NCBI GenBank assembly: GCA_003556985.1
Contig: PWPZ01000194.1
Location: 1-9,424, forward strand
DNA: 9,424 nt
Reading direction: 5' to 3'
Source of the DNA: Bacteroidota bacterium
GTDB taxonomy: Bacteria; Bacteroidota; Bacteroidia; Bacteroidales; PUMT01
In this document: positions 1 to 6,525 of the stretch, piece after piece
How positions within the stretch are numbered: position 1 is the first letter of the stretch
Layout of the letters: every line of letters begins with the position of its first letter
Made by a program: the position numbers and the translations under genes
The notes under the pieces: generated by a model
Database searches by the model: none
Seen by the model: only the letters and a program-made list of their open reading frames with translations
Told to the model about the DNA's origin: nothing

Positions 1-884
1 ATCTCACTCATATATTCGTTCACTGCCCTGACACTGCCTGGAAGGGTATAGATAAAGGATGATCCCATAAGCCCTGCCACGCCACGGCTTAAAAGTGCAT
101 TTGGCTTATCAGCGCCATAACGCACCCTTATCATCTCCATTATGCCGGGTATCTCCTTATCCAGCATTGGCCTGACCACATCAGGGCTGATGTCGCGGAT
201 CCCCACACCAGTGCCCCCGGTAGTTATTATAAAGTCATATTGCTCCTTCCGGCTCTGGTGAAGTGTATCCCGCAATTTCTGCTCGTCATCGGGTATTATT
301 GTATTATCGATGACTAATCCCCGTTTCCGTGGCTCAAAATATTCCCGCAGGCTATGGTTCACGGCCGGACCGCTTTTATCTTCATATTCTCCCCTGCTGG
401 CCCGGTCGCTCAGGGTTATCACCAGGAACCTGAATTTCCGGGGCAGATAATCCATGGTATCGCCGGCCCTGAGCTCGCCACCCCTGACAACCCTGGCAAA
501 TATCCCCTCCCGTGGCATTACACAATCGCCCACTTCCTTTAATATAGCGCAGGTTGAACCGTGACATTTCTTGCCTATCTGCGTGATTTCAAGTTCGGCA
601 CTGTCTGAAACCAGACGGTCGAGCGGACTGGTGTCTGCCAGTTCCAGTCCCTTCGTGGTCACATTCTCTGCAAACTCACCGTAGGCCACCTCGCGGCCCG
701 ATTGTTTGGCAAACCGCTTGATGCTCTCTGCTCCCAGCAGGCTCACCTGGCGGTGCCAGCTCCCGGCATGGGCATCGCCGGCAATGCCCTGTTCGCCAAG
801 CTCAATCCGGTCGACCGGAGATTTGACCGTACCTTTTTTCTCCGAAATATTTACCGAGAGTATTTCAATGGTTACCTTTTCCAT
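1..884 (-). CDS. MOSC domain fused to MogA-type molybdopterin adenylyltransferase (3' end cut by window edge)
   Basis: This frame stays open from an ATG at 882-884 to the left edge: 294 codons, no stop. Residues 1-147 form a MOSC domain, a fold for sulfur/molybdopterin handling, with conserved-looking cysteines C107 (followed by H108), C112 and C121 and the stretch VGDCVMPREGIFARV. Residues 151-294 are a MogA/MoaB domain: ITLSDRASRGEYEDKSGP at 156-173, IPDDEQ near 197, TTGGTGVGIRDISPD at 221-235 and the downstream EIPGIMEMIR. MogA adenylylates molybdopterin with Mg-ATP, giving MPT-AMP and pyrophosphate for MoeA. By comparison with MogA, perhaps 10-25 C-terminal residues are missing. An in-frame ATG at 915-917 would add 11 residues and overlap the upstream gene; I prefer 884 because MOSC homology begins there and AAGGA precedes it, although only 4 nt away. 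No frameshift is needed. MOSC-MogA fusions are known in other bacteria; the activity of this MOSC half is unknown. Confidence 0.93.
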   Translation of the reverse strand, partial: MEKVTIEILSVNISEKKGTVKSPVDRIELGEQGIAGDAHAGSWHRQVSLLGAESIKRFAKQSGREVAYGEFAENVTTKGLELADTSPLDRLVSDSAELEITQIGKKCHGSTCAILKEVGDCVMPREGIFARVVRGGELRAGDTMDYLPRKFRFLVITLSDRASRGEYEDKSGPAVNHSLREYFEPRKRGLVIDNTIIPDDEQKLRDTLHQSRKEQYDFIITTGGTGVGIRDISPDVVRPMLDKEIPGIMEMIRVRYGADKPNALLSRGVAGLMGSSFIYTLPGSVRAVNEYMSE

Positions 885-895
885 ATGATCCTTAT

Positions 896-1531
896 TCAAT
901 GTCTTCTTATCTCCCATTTTTCAATTTCATTTATGGCAACTTCACCGTCACCCATAGCCCTGAGCTCGTCAGAACCCTGGCCGCGGAACGAAGCAACCCA
1001 TGTTATTAGAATATCAACCATTTCAGGATAATCTTCAAATAAATCCTCATAGTCAAAAGCATTTATTACCTGGAGACGGCTGCTGGCAGGTGTGGCAATA
1101 ATAACCGGAATGACCAGATTCTGTCCGAATCCCGAATACTCATTAAAGTACATCACAAGCAGCGGTATAACTTCCAGTACTGTTCCGGTAGGCATATTTT
1201 CGGCTATAACCATTATTTTAACCGGCTCTCCGTCGCCACCCAAAACAGGATCCATAAAGGTTCCCGGAACAAAACCGTAGTTACCCGGAGCGGGCAGAAA
1301 ATCAATAATCCCCTCATCATCGCCCGACCGGTCGACCAGGAATACCCCGTCCATTTCAATGTACTTTATTCTTTGGTTTGTGCCCGCGGGTATCTCAATT
1401 ACAGCATTTACGTAGTTCCGGGAAAAACTGGAGATTGCGTTGAAATTGCCTTGTTTATTGCTGCAACCACCAAATGTAATAATAGCTGCAAGCAGCATGA
1501 AATAAAAAAGTTTACCCGATTGTATTGTCAT
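896..1531 (-). CDS. Lipoprotein with family I inorganic pyrophosphatase fold, probably catalytically altered
   Basis: The N-terminus is a lipoprotein signal peptide: a basic start, a hydrophobic run, then TFGGC with the lipidated Cys at residue 23 (start at 1531; an ATG at 1552 adds seven residues). The mature part matches soluble family I pyrophosphatases: VIEIPAGTNQRIKY, FLVDR, PGNYGFVPGT, GGDGEPVKIMV and PTGTVLEVIP in the right order. Family members hydrolyse pyrophosphate using Mg2+ held by aspartates. Aligned by eye to E. coli Ppa, Glu20, Lys29, Arg43, Tyr55 and Asp65 are kept. Asp67 is Glu, Asp70 is Lys, and the Asp97/Asp102/Lys104 region reads NEYSGFGQN, with no equivalent aspartates. 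It may therefore be slow, inactive or repurposed for binding. The gene lies between moaC and the MOSC-MogA gene (11 nt before the latter). Pyrophosphate is released by MoaC and MogA, but in the cytoplasm, whereas a lipoprotein faces outward. No Shine-Dalgarno is visible. Confidence 0.85.
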   Translation of the reverse strand: MTIQSGKLFYFMLLAAIITFGGCSNKQGNFNAISSFSRNYVNAVIEIPAGTNQRIKYIEMDGVFLVDRSGDDEGIIDFLPAPGNYGFVPGTFMDPVLGGDGEPVKIMVIAENMPTGTVLEVIPLLVMYFNEYSGFGQNLVIPVIIATPASSRLQVINAFDYEDLFEDYPEMVDILITWVASFRGQGSDELRAMGDGEVAINEIEKWEIRRH

Positions 1532-1611
1532 CTGTGCTGAATAAGTTAACATAATGGCAGAACCGTGGTTATTAAGGATTACGCCTTCATAATTAGCGGA
1601 ATGTATTAAAA

Positions 1612-2061
1612 TTATTTTTTTGTCTTTTCAAGTAGCCTGACACCCTCAATTACCATAGACTTGTCAGCCGCCTTGCACATGTCGTAAACGGTAAGCAGGG
1701 CAACGCCGGCGGCAGTAAGTGCTTCCATCTCAACACCTGTCCTGCCGGTGCAGCTGCATTCTGTATTAACCTCAATACCATTTTCAACTATGCTGGCCGT
1801 AACCCTTATCCTGTTGAGAGCAAGCTGATGGCACAGGGGAATAAGGTAAGGAGTCTGTTTTGCTGCCTGTATACCGGCAATTTCAGCCACCTTTAACACA
1901 TCTCCCTTTTTTAATGAATTATGTCTCACAAGCTCCAGGGTGTCAGGCTGCATCCTGATAAATCCGGCTGCCCTGGCAGTCCGCTCCTGATCAGGCTTAC
2001 CACCCACATCAACCATTCTGGCATTTCCTTCAGTGTCGGTATGGGATAGTTTTTTTTTCAT
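1612..2061 (-). CDS. moaC: Cyclic pyranopterin monophosphate synthase MoaC
   Basis: MoaC works with MoaA in the first stage of molybdopterin synthesis. It converts the MoaA product, 3',8-cyclo-GTP, to cyclic pyranopterin monophosphate with release of pyrophosphate. The 149-residue protein is full length for the family (about 150-160). Signature segments are visible in order: SLKKGDVLKVAEIAGIQAAK (about 49-68, with the conserved Lys), LIPLCHQL (73-80, His78; the usual PL reads QL here), TGVEMEALTA (108-117) and YDMCKAADK (126-134, with Asp127, Lys130 and Lys134). The start overlaps the moaA stop as ATGA, so translation is probably coupled. GGAGG just before this ATG is formed by the terminal Gly-Gly codons of moaA and is too close to act normally as a ribosome site. 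The stop is TAA at 1612-1614, followed by a 59-80 nt gap (depending on the next gene's start) in which I see no terminator. Confidence 0.97.
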   Translation of the reverse strand: MKKKLSHTDTEGNARMVDVGGKPDQERTARAAGFIRMQPDTLELVRHNSLKKGDVLKVAEIAGIQAAKQTPYLIPLCHQLALNRIRVTASIVENGIEVNTECSCTGRTGVEMEALTAAGVALLTVYDMCKAADKSMVIEGVRLLEKTKK

Positions 2062-2858
2062 CCTCCGATATTGTAAAACTGGTTATGGTTGCATGTCGTT
2101 CCGCACCGTGGCTTGCAGTTAACGGCCGACTTAAGGGCCCTCTCTGCTCCCAGCTGCCTGACATTCCATGCAAGGTCGCTGAAAAGACAGGGCTTAACAT
2201 TCCCGTCGGCAGTGAGCCGGAGCCGGTTGCATCGCTCACAGTCACCCCCTTCTCCTCCTTCAACAATTGAAAACTCTCCGCCTCCAAGATCCATCTGATG
2301 TATAAACCGGACTTCCATGCCGTTTTCCCTGCCAAAATTTTTAACAGCCACCGCATCTGGTTCCAGAGAGGAACTTTTTATAACGCAATTCAGTTTAACC
2401 GGCTCCAGTCCCGCCTTTCGGGCTGCTTCTATTCCACGCAACACCCTGTTTATATCCCCTCCGGCGGTAAGCCGGCGAAATTTAGCGGGATCAAGGGTAT
2501 CCAGGCTTATGTTGATTCTCATTAGTCCTGCCTGCGCCAGTGGAAGGGCAAATTTTTCCATAAGCACTCCATTACTTGTCATGGCCAGATCGGATATTCC
2601 CCCAACAGCGGCTATCATGGCAACCAGTTCGGTAACATCACTGCGCACCAGCGGTTCGCCGCCGGTAAGCCTTACTTTTGTAATACCCATATCCGCACCC
2701 CGGCGCACCACTTCAACGATCTCGTCAAAACGCAGTATCTCAGAATGATCAAGCATCACAAAATCCTCGCATGGCATGCAGTAGCTGCAACGTAGATTAC
2801 AGCGGTCGGTAACCGATATTCTGAGATAATTTATTTTCCTGTTATATCTGTCTAACAT
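2058..2858 (-). CDS. moaA: GTP 3',8-cyclase MoaA, compact form
   Basis: MoaA is a radical SAM enzyme with two [4Fe-4S] clusters; it rearranges GTP to 3',8-cyclo-7,8-dihydro-GTP. The N-terminal cluster motif CNLRCSYC (Cys20, 24, 27) follows RISVTDR, and LTGGEPL (64-70) is the SAM-binding GGE motif. The C-terminal cluster motif is C-x2-C-x13-C (Cys207, 210, 224) in CERCNRLRLTADG, including the two arginines that bind GTP in characterised MoaA. The protein ends FYNIGG, matching the functional Gly-Gly tail. At 266 residues it is about 60 shorter than E. coli MoaA (about 329). Most of the loss lies between RFIHQMD (about 190) and Cys207, where E. coli has about 60 residues and this protein about 16. 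Because every catalytic motif is intact and in frame, I read it as a compact subtype rather than a damaged gene. It overlaps moeA by 17 nt and moaC by 4 nt. Confidence 0.94.
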   Translation of the reverse strand: MLDRYNRKINYLRISVTDRCNLRCSYCMPCEDFVMLDHSEILRFDEIVEVVRRGADMGITKVRLTGGEPLVRSDVTELVAMIAAVGGISDLAMTSNGVLMEKFALPLAQAGLMRINISLDTLDPAKFRRLTAGGDINRVLRGIEAARKAGLEPVKLNCVIKSSSLEPDAVAVKNFGRENGMEVRFIHQMDLGGGEFSIVEGGEGGDCERCNRLRLTADGNVKPCLFSDLAWNVRQLGAERALKSAVNCKPRCGTTCNHNQFYNIGG

Positions 2859-4014
2859 TTACCTTTTCTCCTTTAGTGCAGGAATAAATACCGGCTTCCA
2901 TGCCCATAATTCCCCAGGCGCCGGCAAGTGAATGAATATGCCCGGAGCCGTGATAGTCTGCAGGTATTACCTCACCCTGCATATTGAGACTTACGGGAGT
3001 CCATGCAATCCGGTCAGCCTTTTTCCTTGAATAATCCTGTCCAATAGGAAGCCTGAGTACCGGCGGCCGGTATTCATGTCCCATCATCCTGAACAGCAAT
3101 GGTTTTACCATCAGCTCAAAGATGGTGAAGGCAGATACGGGATTACCCGGGAGGCCAAAAACGGGGATCTTTCCTTTCTTTCCGAAAACGGTCGGCCTGC
3201 CGGGTTTTATTGCCACTTTTTCAAAAAAAAGCTCCACCCCGGCGCTCTTCAGGACCGATGGTACAAAATCAAAATCACCCATAGAAACCCCGCCGGTAAT
3301 CAATACAGCATCGCTTGTTTCCAGAGCCTCCCCTACGGCAGCTTCGGTCGCCCCGGGAGAATCCTTTACTATTCCAAAATAATAGGGTAAAGCGCCCATC
3401 CCGGCTATCTGGGCAACCAGCTGGGGTCCGTTACTGTTTCGTATTGAAGTGCCTTCAGGAATTTTGTCGGGCTCGATAATCTCATCTCCTGTGGTAAGCA
3501 CAGCAACCCGCGGACGAATAAAAACAAGAGGCCTGGCACAACCGGCAGAGGCAAGTATGGCTATGTGCCGGGGACTGATAAGAATTCCCTTTGGAAGGGC
3601 CAGATCTCCCTTTTTAAGATCTTCACCCCGGAATGCAATATTGCCGGTTGTCTTTGAGCCGGTGAACCGGACATATTCTCCCTCCTGTACCGTCTGCTCA
3701 ACCATTATAACACAATCGGCTCCACCGGGAACTTTGCCCCCGGTCATGATCCTGACACACTGGTTTTCACCAACAGAGTTTATGGGAATATCACCGGCCT
3801 TTACTGTTTCGATAATCTTCATCCGGTTGCCCAGATCGCTCCTGCGGCAGGCAAAACCGTCCATTGCCGATTTATTGAAAGGGGGCATATCTGTATCGGA
3901 TGCAACATCCTGCGCAAGGACCCTGCCCGTCGCCTCCTGAAGGGGCAATTGTTCGGTTCCTCTGACATGAGCTTCTTTTTCAATGATGTTCAGCGCCTCA
4001 TAAAATTCAATCAT
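2842..4014 (-). CDS. moeA: Molybdopterin molybdenumtransferase MoeA (metal insertion)
   Basis: MoeA hydrolyses the MPT-AMP made by MogA and inserts molybdate or tungstate into the dithiolene. The 390 residues match the family (about 400). Visible signatures: PPFNKSAMDGFA at 44-55 (Asp52 matches the conserved SAMDG aspartate); VRIMTGGKVPGGADCVIMVE in the second domain; a MogA-like third domain with VAVLTTGDEII, SIRNSNGPQL, ITGGVSMGDFDFV and VFGLPGNPVSAFTIFE; and a C-terminal beta domain from about 310. The start ATG at 4012-4014 is the natural family start (IEFYEAL, then the EATGRVLAQDV segment) and has no Shine-Dalgarno. The end overlaps moaA. Given the AOR and the Wtp-type importer in the same locus, its metal here is probably tungsten. 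Some organisms carry one MoeA per metal, and the sequence alone cannot settle the specificity. Confidence 0.97.
   Translation of the reverse strand: MIEFYEALNIIEKEAHVRGTEQLPLQEATGRVLAQDVASDTDMPPFNKSAMDGFACRRSDLGNRMKIIETVKAGDIPINSVGENQCVRIMTGGKVPGGADCVIMVEQTVQEGEYVRFTGSKTTGNIAFRGEDLKKGDLALPKGILISPRHIAILASAGCARPLVFIRPRVAVLTTGDEIIEPDKIPEGTSIRNSNGPQLVAQIAGMGALPYYFGIVKDSPGATEAAVGEALETSDAVLITGGVSMGDFDFVPSVLKSAGVELFFEKVAIKPGRPTVFGKKGKIPVFGLPGNPVSAFTIFELMVKPLLFRMMGHEYRPPVLRLPIGQDYSRKKADRIAWTPVSLNMQGEVIPADYHGSGHIHSLAGAWGIMGMEAGIYSCTKGEKVNVRQI
2868..2874 (-). promoter_or_regulatory. Shine-Dalgarno sequence of moaA
   Basis: AAAGGAG on the minus strand lies 9 nt before the moaA ATG at 2858, inside the last codons of moeA. 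It supports that start codon and shows that moaA can be initiated on its own despite the 17-nt overlap. Most other genes in the window lack such a site. Confidence 0.65.
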
Positions 4015-4117
4015 GGGACTTTATTTTCAATATTCCGACACCCTTTAAGTTACATGACCGGTATCAATTATGATTTATCGGGAAAAAGATCATTATGAAG
4101 TTCCTGCCGGAAAATTA
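4015..4117. other. Intergenic gap before moeA with two near-identical short repeats
   Basis: This 103-nt gap separates the mobB-like gene from moeA, the only break of this size in the central run. It contains atcaattatga at 4063-4073 and atcattatga at 4089-4098 on the plus strand, the second including the small palindrome TCAT-T-ATGA. It is AT-rich, with no Bacteroidota-type -33/-7 promoter that I can recognise and no hairpin followed by a T-run. It could hold a secondary promoter or a binding site, but this is weak. Confidence 0.3.
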
Positions 4118-4666
4118 CTAATAATTATTGTAATACCAGCCCCTGCCATTCAGCCCGATGACGGAGGGCGGCGGACTAAAGTTTTGGCCGTCGGAAACAA
4201 TCGTAAGGTCAACGAGATGGAGAACCTCCCCCAGACTTCTCTTCATGGATTCTTCCCTGTTGCTTTTTACAAGCACAAATAGCCCGGGAGAGATAATTTT
4301 TCGCAGTATTATTGACTCACAAATAATTACCGAATTCCGGTCCGTCACCGAAAAAAAGCTTTTCATAGCTTCCTGCAGGTATTCATCCCGGGTTCTCAGG
4401 TAAAAGGCCTTGGATGCACCGGCCAGCAACATTTTTGAACTGTCCTTAACCCCTTCACGACTGGTTTCTTCAAGAATATGGAATTTTTCGGGAAGCGGAC
4501 CGTGATTTCCGTGTAAGGTATCGTTACCCGGGTTGATCCCGGAAATTTTCAGGGTTACAATATCCCTTTCTGTTCCCAGCCTCCGTATGAGTCCGCATAC
4601 CAGCTCCGTCTTTCCAACATTGCGACTTGCTCCTCCAACGATAAGCATATTTTTTAGTTCTGTCAT
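4118..4666 (-). CDS. MobB-like P-loop NTPase of the molybdenum/tungsten cofactor operon
   Basis: A 182-residue protein with a clear Walker A: ASRNVGKT at 13-20, after a hydrophobic strand (MLIVGG) and before LVCGLIRRL. The arrangement recalls MobB: after the P-loop helix a strand reads IVTLKIS (MobB: the TIKH strand); then VKDSSKMLLAGASKAFYL parallels the MobB segment around its KDS...AGA motif; then VIICES parallels the strand ending in an acidic residue; then PGLFVLVKS. MobB binds GTP and assists MobA in attaching GMP to molybdopterin. There is no mobA in this window, and AOR-type enzymes carry a bis-pyranopterin tungsten site without nucleotide, so the classic role is doubtful; a metallochaperone or targeting role is only inference. 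Its ATG overlaps the wtpC stop as ATGA, so it is translationally coupled to the tungstate importer. The C-terminus (about 160-182) is rich in Gly, Pro and Tyr and matches nothing I know. Confidence 0.75.
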   Translation of the reverse strand: MTELKNMLIVGGASRNVGKTELVCGLIRRLGTERDIVTLKISGINPGNDTLHGNHGPLPEKFHILEETSREGVKDSSKMLLAGASKAFYLRTRDEYLQEAMKSFFSVTDRNSVIICESIILRKIISPGLFVLVKSNREESMKRSLGEVLHLVDLTIVSDGQNFSPPPSVIGLNGRGWYYNNY

Positions 4667-5739
4667 TTTCTGATAAATTTAATTGCGGAAGCCTTAAAGC
4701 TCACCCAAACGTTTTTACCTCCGGCCAGTTCCAGGGAGGCGGCCGAATCATCGGAAACCAGTACTCCCAGGGAGATGCCTATGTCGACCATAACTTCTGT
4801 TCCCATCCGGGCCGGCTCCAGCCCGGTTATCACACCGCTGAAATTATTTACAGCCGAGGAAGAAGCCAAATCATTCGATATTATAACATCTTCCGCTCTT
4901 ATAACAACATAGCCCTCGCCGGGAGGTTCATCACTGAGCAGGGTAAACCCGATGCCGCCGGTGGTAAACCGGCGTAATGAGCCTTTTCCCCTGCCTTCTT
5001 CCCTGCCTTTTTCCTTGTCAAGCATCCCCCTGAAAAAGTTCCGTATCCCCACGAACCGTGCCACAAACTCCGATTTTGGATGTTGAAAAACTTGTGCAGT
5101 GGTTCCCTCCTGCACCACGGTGCCACCCTCGATCACTCCGATACGCCCTGCCAGCACGGCAGCCTCCTCATAATCATGAGTCACATGAACGATAGTCTGC
5201 CCCCGCCTGTTAATTTCTCTCAGCAACGAACGCAGCTCTCCGCGAAGCTGCACATCAAGAGCTGAAAGAGGTTCGTCCAGCAGGAGGCAACTGGGATCCA
5301 GGGCCAGTGCACGCGCAAGCGCAACTCTCTGGGCCTCACCCCCGGAAAGGTTGGCAACGGCTCTTTTAAGCAAATGGTCAACACCGGTAAGTCCTGCCAG
5401 TTCCCTCACCTTTCTGTCGGTTTCGCCGGCCCGGTGTTTAAGTGACTTCAGGGGATAGGCAATATTACCGTAAACATTCATATGGGGGAACAGGGCCGAA
5501 TCCTGGAAAACAATTCCCACCCTGCGCCTCTGGATCTTTTCACCGCTGATGTCCTTGCCGTCAAGGAAGATCTGCCCTCCCGATGCCGGAATCAGTCCAC
5601 CGATCACCTGCAGCAGAACCGATTTCCCCGCTCCCGACATCCCGAGCAATACAAAATACTCTCCCCGGGCCACCTCAAAATTCACACCGGCAAGCTCAAA
5701 TTGTCCCAGGCGCACCGAAATATCCTTAATCTTCAACAT
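4663..5739 (-). CDS. wtpC: Tungstate/molybdate ABC importer ATP-binding protein (WtpC/ModC type)
   Basis: The cytoplasmic ATPase that drives oxyanion import through the WtpB permease. Numbered from the ATG at 5737-5739 (358 residues), the motifs are Walker A GMSGAGKS at 33-40, the Q-loop Gln79 in VFQDSALFPHM, the ABC signature LSGGEAQR at 131-138, Walker B LLLDEP at 152-157 followed by SALD, and the switch His188 in VHVTHD. Residues about 285-358 form a TOBE/Mop-like domain (GVITGLEPARMGTEVMVDIG and the final VWVSFKASAIKFI), which in ModC/WtpC can bind oxyanion and trans-inhibit transport. The frame is open upstream as far as an ATG at 5784, but those residues are encoded inside wtpB and do not look like an ABC N-terminus. 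ATGs at 5745 and 5739 are equally close; LKIKDISVRLG is the usual beginning. It overlaps wtpB by 14-20 nt and the next gene by ATGA. Confidence 0.94.
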   Translation of the reverse strand: MLKIKDISVRLGQFELAGVNFEVARGEYFVLLGMSGAGKSVLLQVIGGLIPASGGQIFLDGKDISGEKIQRRRVGIVFQDSALFPHMNVYGNIAYPLKSLKHRAGETDRKVRELAGLTGVDHLLKRAVANLSGGEAQRVALARALALDPSCLLLDEPLSALDVQLRGELRSLLREINRRGQTIVHVTHDYEEAAVLAGRIGVIEGGTVVQEGTTAQVFQHPKSEFVARFVGIRNFFRGMLDKEKGREEGRGKGSLRRFTTGGIGFTLLSDEPPGEGYVVIRAEDVIISNDLASSSAVNNFSGVITGLEPARMGTEVMVDIGISLGVLVSDDSAASLELAGGKNVWVSFKASAIKFIRK

Positions 5740-6514
5740 TGTCATAGCGGGTTGCGACCATACGTAAAACAATAAAAAAAACAAGGCACACCGTGATAAA
5801 CACGGCTGCCACAGGAATGGCCCAATCGAGCCCGAATGAAGCGAACCGTTCCCAGATCAGCACCGGGGTGGTCATAGGGTGATAAGCCACTATCACAACG
5901 GCGCCGAACTCACTCATGCCACGTGCCCACATCATTATAAGTCCGGACAGTATGGAACGCCAGGCCAGCGGGAGACTAATGGTGAAGAAGACCCTTGCAG
6001 GGGATGCGCCCAGGTTAAGTGCTGCCTTTTCAAGCTTTTCCGGCACCGACGCAAACCCGTCCCTGGCGGCGTTGATAAGGAACGGGATACTCACAAAAGC
6101 CATTGCAATGATAATTCCAGGAGCGCTTCCCACGAAGTTGAGGCCAATTTTCTCACCCGCCTGACCCACCGCCGAATCCCTGGCAACAAATCCAAGAATC
6201 GCAATCCCGGCAGCAGAATGGGGAATTACCACGGGAACATTTATGACTGCAGAAATGAACTTCTTAAAAGGAAATTTTCTACGTGCCAGCAGCCAGGAAA
6301 AGGGAATGGCCGCCATGCCAAAAAGTAAAGTAGCCATCATGGAGGTCCACAATGTAAGCCAGATGCTCCCCGCCACCTCTTTGTCGGAGGCTGTCTCAAA
6401 AAACTCCGCCGGCGAGGTGGCAAGAAACAGGCCTGCCAGTGGTGCGACAATAAACAAAAGCACCAGTCCACCGAGAAAAGCAAACAGCAACTTCATTGGC
6501 TGGTATCCGTTCAT
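5726..6514 (-). CDS. wtpB: Tungstate/molybdate ABC importer permease (WtpB/ModB type)
   Basis: An inner-membrane permease of 262 residues, typical for ModB/WtpB. About six hydrophobic segments are visible: near 8-30 (LLFAFLGGLVLLFIVAPLAG), 48-75, 87-110, 130-148, 185-213 and 232-252. Between the fourth and fifth lies the EAA loop that contacts the ATPase, here EKAALNLGASPARVFFTISL, with the conserved Ala-x3-Gly spacing. Further support comes from its position between the binding protein and the ATPase genes and from the 14-20 nt overlap with wtpC. The first ATG is at 6512-6514; a second at 6494-6496 would remove six residues and begin MKLLFAF. Neither has a well-spaced Shine-Dalgarno, but a perfect one stands farther upstream before a micro-ORF that ends on this start codon. 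I favour 6514 because of that overlap. Confidence 0.95.
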   Translation of the reverse strand: MNGYQPMKLLFAFLGGLVLLFIVAPLAGLFLATSPAEFFETASDKEVAGSIWLTLWTSMMATLLFGMAAIPFSWLLARRKFPFKKFISAVINVPVVIPHSAAGIAILGFVARDSAVGQAGEKIGLNFVGSAPGIIIAMAFVSIPFLINAARDGFASVPEKLEKAALNLGASPARVFFTISLPLAWRSILSGLIMMWARGMSEFGAVVIVAYHPMTTPVLIWERFASFGLDWAIPVAAVFITVCLVFFIVLRMVATRYDNVED

Positions 6515-6525
6515 AGCTTTAGCAT
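6511..6525 (-). CDS. Possible four-codon leader ORF (Met-Leu-Lys-Leu-stop) before wtpB
   Basis: An ATG at 6523-6525 lies 11 nt after a strong Shine-Dalgarno (AAAGGAGG) and opens a four-codon frame. Its TGA shares an ATGA overlap with the first wtpB ATG. This is the same junction used at two other gene boundaries in this locus, so ribosomes may load here and reinitiate on wtpB. It is too short for any coding statistic and may be chance. Confidence 0.35.
   Translation of the reverse strand: MLKL

Noticed and set aside
1..884. A gene-free or frameshifted region at the left end
   Set aside because: Hand translation of the minus strand gives one uninterrupted frame with MOSC and MogA motifs; no broken gene is needed.
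1553..1611. Intrinsic terminator after moaC
   Set aside because: No GC-rich hairpin followed by a T-run is visible on the minus strand; the sequence is simply AT-rich.
2317..2748. A 143-codon plus-strand open frame
   Set aside because: It is antisense to moaA, rich in Ser and Arg, with no family resemblance.
2058..2858. moaA as a pseudogene because it is short
   Set aside because: Both cysteine motifs, the GTP-binding arginines and the Gly-Gly end are in frame, so an internal loop is missing rather than a functional part.
3449..3940. A 163-codon plus-strand open frame
   Set aside because: It is antisense to moeA; the Ser/Pro/Arg-rich translation is typical of a shadow of a real gene.
5879..6328. 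A 149-codon plus-strand open frame
   Set aside because: It is antisense to the membrane permease gene and has low-complexity composition without motifs.
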